From Candidatus Poseidoniaceae archaeon (GTDB lineage: Archaea; Thermoplasmatota; Poseidoniia; Poseidoniales; Poseidoniaceae), in contig JAPKCL010000109.1 of assembly GCA_028822955.1 (NCBI GenBank), forward strand, positions 1-5,684: 5,684 nt of DNA, written 5' to 3'. Under the pieces are notes generated by a model. That model saw only the letters and a program-made list of their open reading frames with translations. It searched no databases and was not told where the DNA came from. Positions 1 through 5,684 of the stretch are shown one piece after another; position 1 is the stretch's first letter; every line of letters begins with the position of its first letter. The position numbers were made by a program, and so were the translations under genes.

Positions 1-2004
1 GTGTCGTCCGAAATGGTGGTCCAGAGAATCCAATGGAAGTCGCAATGCGGTTGGGCGACCATGAACGCAGGCCCATGGATTCGTGATTCGTCGCATATCA
101 TCGACTAATCTACGCATTTCAGGTAACGTTAATTTCTCATTTGCTTTGACAGCACCTCGGCATGCGTTGAGGAATGCAAGGTGGTCTTTACGTCTGTCAA
201 CTGTTTCCAGGGGTGCGCCATCTTCTGCAGTATCTTGCAGCAAGTCGAGTAGGAATGGGACCAGTTCTTCGCCTTCGAGTAGATGAGGTGCAGCGTCAAT
301 GACCCATCCATTGTCATTTTCACGCAATGAAAATCCAACTTCACTCAATGTCTCGACCGCTGCTGACATTCGTGCAGATTGTCGGGCGTCAAGGTCCAAT
401 TGAATCGGTTCGAGCTTCGATTGACTCTCCCACAGAGAGGCATCGTGTCGCAAACGTTCGTACCGAATACGCTCATGCAGTGCATGTTGGTCGATTAACA
501 ATAATTCTCCTTCTGCCTGTACTAAGATGTACGAGTCTGCGAATTGGGCGAGAGGTTCCATCTCCGGTAACTCATTGATGATACCTTCAAGGGGCTGTTC
601 TTCATTTGGAGAAGTTCTATGCCCACAACCTGCATGACGGTGAAGAGTCCGTTCTGCAGGTGATAATGCTGGAGCAGTTGGTTTCTCATCCAATCCCGGT
701 AATGTCTCTTGGGCTTCAGGGGCCGTTGACTGTGGTCGCATCTTTTCGGCGGACTTCGGTTCAGATGCTTCTTCACCATGGAGATTCAATTGTGCACCAG
801 CAGCAATTGCCCATGCAGGAGGGGCTTCGGTTTTGTTTTCTCTCGGAAGTACGAGATTTGGGGCCCCCGCCGCAGCATCTAACGGGTCGGGAAGAGGTGC
901 TTTCACAGTCGAAAGATGTTCTTGAATTGGAGTTACTTTCTGTATGCCGAGGCCTTGTAGACCAGGGATACCTCCAGCAGCATCAGGTTGGGTCGGGGCT
1001 GATTCAAGCGTGTGAGCAATGGCACGTTCAAGACGTTCCAATACCCGCCAAGAATGGCGAAGGCGAACTTCACGCTTGGTTGGGTGGACGTTTACATCGA
1101 CTTCTTCAGGCGGTAAAGTAAGTGAAAGAACAGCAATTGGGTGTCTTCCCTGCATCAAACGGGTGCGATAGCCTCTACGTATGGCTTGGAGGAATGGTCC
1201 TGCGGCTACAGGTCTTCCATTGATGAGAATATGAATGTCATCACCTTTGCCACGGGTAATGTCTGGGGTACTGATCCACCCACTCCACTGTTCTTGACCA
1301 GGTGCTTCCGCATCATTTTCAGGAGATGTGATTTCAAGCATCGATTCGACTTGGCCTCCGAGTAAGTCAAACAGACGGTCCATCATGGATTCTGCTGGAG
1401 GGATATCAAGCATGACTCGTTCATCAATGACCAATCGGAATCCAGTCAATTGGTGCGCCATGGCATGTGCGACAACCACGTCCACAACCCGAGCGTTTTC
1501 AGTAGCAGGGCGGCGTTGGAATGCGAGACGTGCGGGAGTATTTCGGAATAAGTGTTCAACATCCACACGGGTGCCGATTTGCATGCCAAAGGGTTCGACA
1601 GGTCCTTTCTCTCCATTTTTCATTGCAATAGATTTTCCTTCTTTTCCGGCGGGGCGACTTGAAATGGAAAGATGCGAGACCATGCCGATACTTGCTAAAG
1701 CCTCACCTCTGAATCCAAGCGTATGAATCGAATTCAAATCTTCTGCTTTTTGCAACTTTGAAGTTGCGTGCCTATCCAGTGCCAGACGGAGGTCTTGTTC
1801 ATCGATTCCACTCCCGTCGTCTTCAATTCGAACCAGGTCAAAACCACCACGCTCAACAGTAATTACAAGACGTGTTGCTCCAGCATCAAGGCTGTTTTCA
1901 AGCAATTCCTTGACGACTTGCGCAGGTCGTTCAACCACTTCGCCCGCCGCAATATGGCCGATGGTCGTTTCATCGAGTTGTTGAATCCGGTTCGGTTCAG
2001 ACAT
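1..2004 (-). CDS. mutL: DNA mismatch repair protein MutL, endonuclease type (3' end cut by window edge)
   Basis: MutL links mismatch recognition by MutS to strand incision. The frame is open for 668 codons from ATG at 2004 to the left edge. Seen in the N-terminal GHKL ATPase: AAGEVVERPA (about 20-29), KELLENSLDAGA with E33 and N37, DDGSGI (62-67), HATSK (79-83), GFRGEAL (97-103) and VDVNVHPTKREVRL (302-315, K310). A Pro/Ala/Glu-rich linker runs from about 335 to 480. The C-terminal domain has the endonuclease motif DQHALHERIRYE (505-516), ACRGAVKANE (614-623) and CVHGRPT (646-652). From family knowledge these form the metal-binding nicking site, so MutH should not be needed. The last visible residues, HHFGRH, resemble the usual C-terminus, so only a few codons are probably missing. 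Bacterial MutL is commonly about 615-630 residues; the excess here is linker. The start is fixed by a GGAGGTG site six bases upstream, and the gene overlaps mutS by 8 bases. Confidence 0.96.
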   Translation of the reverse strand, partial: MSEPNRIQQLDETTIGHIAAGEVVERPAQVVKELLENSLDAGATRLVITVERGGFDLVRIEDDGSGIDEQDLRLALDRHATSKLQKAEDLNSIHTLGFRGEALASIGMVSHLSISSRPAGKEGKSIAMKNGEKGPVEPFGMQIGTRVDVEHLFRNTPARLAFQRRPATENARVVDVVVAHAMAHQLTGFRLVIDERVMLDIPPAESMMDRLFDLLGGQVESMLEITSPENDAEAPGQEQWSGWISTPDITRGKGDDIHILINGRPVAAGPFLQAIRRGYRTRLMQGRHPIAVLSLTLPPEEVDVNVHPTKREVRLRHSWRVLERLERAIAHTLESAPTQPDAAGGIPGLQGLGIQKVTPIQEHLSTVKAPLPDPLDAAAGAPNLVLPRENKTEAPPAWAIAAGAQLNLHGEEASEPKSAEKMRPQSTAPEAQETLPGLDEKPTAPALSPAERTLHRHAGCGHRTSPNEEQPLEGIINELPEMEPLAQFADSYILVQAEGELLLIDQHALHERIRYERLRHDASLWESQSKLEPIQLDLDARQSARMSAAVETLSEVGFSLRENDNGWVIDAAPHLLEGEELVPFLLDLLQDTAEDGAPLETVDRRKDHLAFLNACRGAVKANEKLTLPEMRRLVDDMRRITNPWACVHGRPTALRLPLDSLDHHFGRH

Positions 2005-4651
2005 CTGAAACACCTCCAAGGATTCTCTTTAGTCTATAGAGTGCTTCATGTGCTTGGCGCGGAGAAAGTTCATCGACATCGATATTCGAAAGATATTCAA
2101 GTGTTTCTTTCTCTTCGGAAGGAATACTTGCCACAGGTTGTGCCGTTGCGTTCTTTTGATTCATTGCAGCAGCGGCAAAATATCCCATCAAACTGGATTG
2201 ACCTTCTGCACGAGCAGAAGGAGTTCCTGATTCACCTGCCTTGGCACCATGAGCTTGTTGTTCAAGGAAAGCAAGTAAGTCACTTGCTCGCTCGACAACT
2301 GGGCGTGGTAAGCCTGCTAAAGCAGCGACTTGCACACCATATGAATCATCACATGGGCCATCAGCAACCGTGTGAAGGAATCGGAGTTCACCGTCAGCCT
2401 GTGCTACTTGGACATGGACATTGACTAATCCGTCGACTTCGCCTTCAAGACCAATCAATTGATGGTAATGCGTTGCAAATAAAGTCCGTGCTCCAATTCT
2501 TTTACAGATATCTTCTGTAACAGACCAAGCGATGGACAAGCCATCAAATGTTGAAGTTCCACGTCCGATTTCATCGAGTAGAATGAGGGATTGCGGGGTT
2601 GCTCTACGGAGGATATGGGCAACTTCAATCATTTCCATCATAAATGTAGAACGACCACGCCGGAGGTCGTCACTTGCACCAACACGTGTGAATATTCGGT
2701 CGACAAGTCCGATTCTTGCTTTCTTCGCTGGAACAAAACTACCGGTTTGGGCAAGAATAGTCAGGAGAGCAGTCGTCCGAAGGTAGGTCGATTTACCACC
2801 CATATTTGGTCCTGTGATCAACAAGAAGTTTCGCTTCTTTTGCAATTGGATATCATTTGGTACAAACCCGGATTGCATTTCCAAGGCCGGATGTCGTGCA
2901 CCTTCAGCCTTGAGGTGATGGCCATCGGTTAATTCAGGCCGAGTCCAGGAACGGGAACGTGCAATTGAAGCGAAACATTGCAGAACATCGATTGCAGCGA
3001 CTCGTCCAGCAATATTTGCCAGCTCTTGGGCATGTATTCGACATCGTTCGCGCAGTGAAATAAATTCTCGATATTCCAATTCTTTTACTTTGGTATCTGC
3101 GGTGAGTAGGAGGTCATCCCTTTGAGCGAGTTCCTCGGTGACGTAACGTGAGCCATTGGTCATCTGTTGCTTTCTTCGCCATTCTTCAGGAACTCTTGTT
3201 TCATTTAATTTGGTGACTTCAATAAACCATCCAATCTGTCGATTCATTCGCACTTTGAGAGAAGGGATTTCGAGTTCAATGCGTAATTTCGATTCTAAAT
3301 CGCTGAACCATGAATGTCCTGACGCTGATGTTTCACGCAGTTCGTCAATCACTGAATGGAGTCCGGGGCGAATGAGCTTCCCATCACGAACACTGAGCGG
3401 TGGTTCATCGACTAAAGTATGACGAATATCCTCTGCAAGTTCATTCAAGGCATCCAATTCATGCGAAAGGTGACCTAAGAGAGGATTTTCTGTTTCATTG
3501 CAAAGATTGATGATGGCTGGCATTCTTTCCAGAGCATCACATACGGCAATTAAATCTCGACCATTCGAGCGATTGTAGGCCAGTTGTGTGGCCAAACGTT
3601 CCATGTCTCTCAGTCCACGGAGTGCTTCCCGTAATCCCTCAAGGCGGCGAGCGGAACGAGCGAGTGAGCCTACTGCTTCGTGACGAGCACTGATTGCTTC
3701 CAGATTGCAAAGTGGTCTTAGAATCCAAGTTTTGAGGAGTCTTCTTCCCATCGAACTGCGACATGCATTCATCGTAGAGAGCAGACTGCCCTCAAATTCG
3801 CCTGCAAGTGTCGAAGTTAATTCCAAGTTTCGCAAAGTGGTTTGGTCGAGCACAAGATGTCCGGATTCATCGATAACTTCGATATCACGAAGTGGAACTT
3901 CGTCCGCAATGTGCATGGTTGCAAGATAGTCAGCAGCTAAACCAGCAGCAGCTAAAGCAAGAGGTGAGTCGTCCAAGTCTAAATGACCGAGGTCTGCGAC
4001 TTTGAGTACTTTCTCAAGTCTCTTTCTTCGTTTGCTTTCACTCGCTCTGTGCTGACTAATCAGGACGCTGTCGAGATGAGAAAAGAGAGCACATAACGCA
4101 GTATCTTCTGCATCCTGGGGTGAAACTACGATTTCAGTAGGTCGCCAACGCATGATTTCATCCAATGCGCGAGCAAAACGATCTTCACCATTCAGGTTTG
4201 AAGCCCATGCCTGTCCTGTTGAAGCGTCAACGATTCCAATTCCGAGGGCAGATTTCCCAAGGACTACCGAGATGAGCAGGGAACGCTCATCGGTTCCAAG
4301 TAACGATTCTTCATACAGACTTCCTGGTGTATAGACACGAGTCACGATACGTTCGAGCAATTTTGCTCCTTCTCTCAATTCTTGTTCTTGCTCTGCAACA
4401 GTGACTTTGTGGCCTGCTTTTAGCATGCCACGGATGTTATCTTCAAGTCCATGCCACGGGAAACCAGCCATTTGAATGGGTTTGTCCGCTTTTTTATCTC
4501 GTGAAGTTAATGCCAAACCGAGGACTTCTGAACCAACGACTGCATCTTCGTGAAACAACTCGTAGAAATCACCCATTCGGAAGAAAAGAATAGTATCGGG
4601 GTGTTCCTTTTTGATGTCCATAAATTGGTCCATCATCCCCCTTTTTGTCAT
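1997..4651 (-). CDS. mutS: DNA mismatch repair protein MutS (MutS1 family), complete
   Basis: MutS is a dimeric ATPase that finds mispairs and small loops and then recruits MutL. From ATG 4651 it is 884 residues, the usual MutS1 length. Domain I (about 1-115) carries MGDFYELF with the mismatch-wedging F29-Y-E31, then MAGFPWH and TPGSL. A connector follows (about 125-230), then the lever/core with an inserted clamp (about 250-560, including KVRMNRQIGWFIEVTK and RYVTEEL). The ATPase has Walker A GPNMGGKST (614-622), the signature STFMMEM (668-674), Walker B LILLDEIGRGTSTFDG (D693, E694) and FATHYH (725-730). A low-complexity linker (about 800-845) holds QSSLMGYF (818-825), and a short helical domain of dimerisation type ends the protein. 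In-frame TTG at 4657 is an alternative start lying only four bases from the ribosome binding site; ATG at ten bases is preferred. The stop overlaps the mutL start. No key residue is missing. Sequence style looks bacterial; transfer into an archaeal host is possible but untested. Confidence 0.97.
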   Translation of the reverse strand: MTKRGMMDQFMDIKKEHPDTILFFRMGDFYELFHEDAVVGSEVLGLALTSRDKKADKPIQMAGFPWHGLEDNIRGMLKAGHKVTVAEQEQELREGAKLLERIVTRVYTPGSLYEESLLGTDERSLLISVVLGKSALGIGIVDASTGQAWASNLNGEDRFARALDEIMRWRPTEIVVSPQDAEDTALCALFSHLDSVLISQHRASESKRRKRLEKVLKVADLGHLDLDDSPLALAAAGLAADYLATMHIADEVPLRDIEVIDESGHLVLDQTTLRNLELTSTLAGEFEGSLLSTMNACRSSMGRRLLKTWILRPLCNLEAISARHEAVGSLARSARRLEGLREALRGLRDMERLATQLAYNRSNGRDLIAVCDALERMPAIINLCNETENPLLGHLSHELDALNELAEDIRHTLVDEPPLSVRDGKLIRPGLHSVIDELRETSASGHSWFSDLESKLRIELEIPSLKVRMNRQIGWFIEVTKLNETRVPEEWRRKQQMTNGSRYVTEELAQRDDLLLTADTKVKELEYREFISLRERCRIHAQELANIAGRVAAIDVLQCFASIARSRSWTRPELTDGHHLKAEGARHPALEMQSGFVPNDIQLQKKRNFLLITGPNMGGKSTYLRTTALLTILAQTGSFVPAKKARIGLVDRIFTRVGASDDLRRGRSTFMMEMIEVAHILRRATPQSLILLDEIGRGTSTFDGLSIAWSVTEDICKRIGARTLFATHYHQLIGLEGEVDGLVNVHVQVAQADGELRFLHTVADGPCDDSYGVQVAALAGLPRPVVERASDLLAFLEQQAHGAKAGESGTPSARAEGQSSLMGYFAAAAMNQKNATAQPVASIPSEEKETLEYLSNIDVDELSPRQAHEALYRLKRILGGVSDV
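2011..2017 (-). promoter_or_regulatory. mutL ribosome binding site inside the mutS 3' end
   Basis: The minus strand reads GGAGGTG, then TTTCAG, then ATG. This is a near-perfect Shine-Dalgarno sequence with a six-base spacer. It decides the mutL start at 2004. The same bases encode the Gly-Gly-Val near the end of MutS, so ribosomes finishing mutS pass over the site, which fits coupled translation. Confidence 0.85.
2202..2221 (-). repeat. 8-bp perfect hairpin with 4-base loop inside the mutS linker
   Basis: The minus strand reads CCTTCTGC, TCGT, GCAGAAGG. It encodes PSARAEG in the low-complexity linker after the ATPase, directly before the PIP-like box. The stem is perfect and GC-rich enough to fold in mRNA. 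Some 8-bp hairpins are expected by chance in a window of this size, so function is unproven. Confidence 0.4.
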
Positions 4652-4661
4652 ACTCAATACA

Positions 4662-4667
4662 CTCCTT
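4662..4667 (-). promoter_or_regulatory. mutS ribosome binding site
   Basis: The minus strand reads AAGGAG, ten bases before ATG 4651 and four bases before in-frame TTG 4657. The ATG is the better codon at an acceptable, slightly long spacing; the TTG is the weaker codon and sits closer than usual. The difference is two residues (MetSer) at the N-terminus. Confidence 0.65.
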
Positions 4668-4702
4668 GCTCTCGCTGGAGTTTACTGTCGTTGCAGAGAG
4701 CA
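4667..4702 (-). repeat. 7-bp inverted repeat in the mutS leader, abutting the ribosome binding site
   Basis: TGCTCTC (4702 to 4696 on the minus strand) is matched by GAGAGCA (4673 to 4667), with a 22-base loop. The second arm shares its last base with the mutS AAGGAG. If it folds in mRNA it would place a stem right next to the ribosome binding site. The loop is long and the stem short, so a regulatory role is only a possibility. Confidence 0.3.
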
Positions 4703-4748
4703 CATGAAGGTTATCGCGCAGGTTGGAAAGAACCGCTGTTTTCAAGCG

Positions 4749-4766
4749 TTTATTGAGATTTATTGA
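4749..4766 (-). repeat. Tandem 8-bp direct repeat TCAATAAA at the end of the surface-protein gene, upstream of mutS
   Basis: On the minus strand TCAATAAA occurs twice, separated by TC, so the copies are offset by 10 bases, about one helical turn. The first copy contains the stop codon of the upstream gene. This is the most AT-rich part of the region before mutS, so it is a candidate for a TATA-like or regulator-bound promoter element. No clear bacterial -35/-10 pair or archaeal BRE/TATA could be fixed by eye. Confidence 0.35.
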
Positions 4767-5684
4767 ATGTGCCAGATTCTTTTGAATGCAGTCCAGATCA
4801 TAACGCCCATGACGATACTCGAGGCAGTGACGAACATAAAGTTCAAGAAACCTCTTCCACTCGCTATAGAACCACTCGCTAAAGAGTCAACTGTGTATGT
4901 TGCAGGCTCTCCGTTAGCATTGAGGCCGTGTGCATATACGATGCCATTTGAGACATCCGAAGTTTCAACAGTCAAAGGCAAGGGTTGTGCGAGAGGCATT
5001 TTCTCTGCAACGCCATCTACCATTCGAACGATTGAGGTGCTTCCCTGACTTCCAAACATCCAAACAACTCCATTGTCATCAAGCGTTGCTGAAACACTGG
5101 AGAAGTCTACATTTGTCGTTGTTCGGTCCTTGGAGATATGAACTGCAGAATCGGTCCCAGCAGCAAGTAAAGACCCATTGTCGAGACGTATTAATGAATG
5201 GATTTCCCCCTTATCCAGTTCCTCGATTGATGTGAGCATTGGTGAAGTTGGTCCTTCCGACCAAGAAATGAAACCAATAACTGGATGCCTCATTGGTGAA
5301 GCAGGGCTGTCTTCATCGATACCAAAGGAATTAGTCATCGATCCAATGGCAATCCAAGTTCCATCATCGAGAGATTCAACCATGTTCCAGTGGATGTTAC
5401 CTGAATTTACCATGGCTGCAGTCAGTGTTGCGCTTCCAAACGCCTCTTGGGTCGATGTAAGGGGTGAACTAATCGAGCCAAAGCCCCGGAGACTGGTTGA
5501 TTCGCCTTCATCGGTGACCATTAGCCAGCGATATGAATCGCCACTTCTTTGTTCGGCAACATCGAGCACATCAAACGTCTCTTCGTTGCTAACAAGGGGG
5601 ATGATGGTCAGTTGTGAGTTCTCATCATTGACATGAATCACTTCAAGCGTATTGTTTGAAGGGGAGACCACAACACTCCCATCG
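4760..5684 (-). CDS. Acidic beta-propeller-like surface protein with C-terminal membrane anchor (5' end cut by window edge)
   Basis: I do not recognise this as a named family. The frame is open for 307 codons and runs off the right edge; the GTG at 5671 lies inside ongoing beta-type sequence (DGSVVVSPSN) and is not a credible start. The visible part has no cysteine and, counted by hand, about 36 Asp/Glu against 4 Lys and 9 Arg. Short Asp/Asn-Gly turns followed by a hydrophobic strand ending in Gly recur: DDGTWIAIGS, DNGSLLAAGT, DNGVVWMFGS, SNGIVYAHGL, at visible residues of about 106, 168, 203 and 246. They are 35-62 residues apart, as expected for beta-propeller or Kelch/BNR-like blades. One hydrophobic helix (visible residues 279-300, bases 4784-4849) is followed by the basic tail KRIWHIQ. 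This suggests a type I topology, with the acidic domain outside the cell. A signal peptide, if present, is off-window. It lies upstream of mutS on the same strand, but 108 bases separate them and no functional link is evident. Confidence 0.8.
   Translation of the reverse strand, partial: DGSVVVSPSNNTLEVIHVNDENSQLTIIPLVSNEETFDVLDVAEQRSGDSYRWLMVTDEGESTSLRGFGSISSPLTSTQEAFGSATLTAAMVNSGNIHWNMVESLDDGTWIAIGSMTNSFGIDEDSPASPMRHPVIGFISWSEGPTSPMLTSIEELDKGEIHSLIRLDNGSLLAAGTDSAVHISKDRTTTNVDFSSVSATLDDNGVVWMFGSQGSTSIVRMVDGVAEKMPLAQPLPLTVETSDVSNGIVYAHGLNANGEPATYTVDSLASGSIASGRGFLNFMFVTASSIVMGVMIWTAFKRIWHIQ

Larger units (their letters stand above)
4652..4759 (-). other. Intergenic leader between the surface-protein gene and mutS
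   Basis: This is the only non-coding gap in the window, 108 bases long. It is long enough to hold a promoter for mutSL. It contains most of the TCAATAAA direct repeat, the inverted repeat and the mutS ribosome binding site. A minus-strand CGCT-TGAAAAC-AGCG hairpin (about 4734-4748) is too weak to call a terminator. I see no small gene or structured RNA family here. Confidence 0.5.

Noticed and set aside
129..779. Short minus-strand open frames (129-344 and 522-779) inside mutL
   Set aside because: They are out of frame with mutL, whose own frame carries the DQHA, ACR and CxHGRP motifs through the same bases.
606..1121. Plus-strand open frame of 171 codons opposite the mutL linker
   Set aside because: It lies antisense to the uninterrupted mutL frame, and the Gln/Leu/His-rich product looks like the reverse of a Pro/Ala/Glu-rich linker.
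1..2004. A frameshift or pseudogene in mutL
   Set aside because: I translated the whole minus-strand frame codon by codon; it is open from the ATG to the edge with all motifs in order.
1768..2424. Plus-strand open frame of 218 codons across the mutL/mutS junction
   Set aside because: It is antisense to two genes with complete family motifs, and its translation shows no domain pattern, only codon shadow composition.
4734..4748. Terminator hairpin after the surface-protein gene
   Set aside because: The stem CGCT/AGCG is only four base pairs and is not followed by a clear T run on the minus strand.
5178..5636. Plus-strand open frame of 152 codons opposite the surface-protein gene
   Set aside because: The minus-strand frame there is open to the edge and has strand repeats and a membrane helix; the antisense product has no recognisable feature.
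5669..5671. GTG as the start codon of the surface-protein gene
   Set aside because: The frame continues open upstream to the window edge as DGSVV, which reads as the inside of a strand repeat. No ribosome site or signal peptide follows.

Overview
The window is an almost fully coding stretch with every recognisable gene on the minus strand. In transcription order, right to left, it holds the 3' part of a gene for an acidic surface-type membrane protein (4760-5684, cut by the right edge), a leader of about 108 bases, a full-length mutS (1997-4651) and a nearly complete mutL (1-2004, cut by the left edge probably within a few codons of its end). I see no tRNA, rRNA, CRISPR array, insertion sequence or integrase.

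mutS and mutL are the core of DNA mismatch repair. MutS has all the parts of the MutS1 family: the FYE mismatch-reading motif, a clamp domain, an ABC-type ATPase and a C-terminal helical domain. MutL has an intact GHKL ATPase and an intact metal-dependent endonuclease centre, DQHA(x)2E(x)4E with the ACR and CxHGRP elements. Repair here should therefore be of the MutH-independent kind, in which MutL itself nicks DNA under the direction of the replication clamp. The two genes overlap by 8 bases (ATGTCTGA). The mutL ribosome binding site is written inside the last codons of mutS, so they are almost certainly one transcriptional and translational unit.

The host is not certain. Base composition is moderate and both repair genes have good Shine-Dalgarno sites. 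MutS reads as a bacterial-type protein with some resemblance, from memory, to planctomycete sequences. Two features point instead to an archaeon, perhaps a marine euryarchaeon of the Poseidoniales (Marine Group II) type. One is an exact match to the PCNA-interacting (PIP) consensus QxxLxxYF in the MutS C-terminal linker, where bacterial MutS carries its beta-clamp motif. The other is a neighbouring acidic, Cys-free ectodomain held by a single C-terminal membrane helix. This assignment is an inference and was not tested by any search.

I found no undescribed system. The item most worth following up is the PIP-like box in MutS, a possible switch of clamp partner in a transferred repair operon. 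Next are the weakened bacterial clamp-type motifs in MutL and the repeats in the mutS leader.
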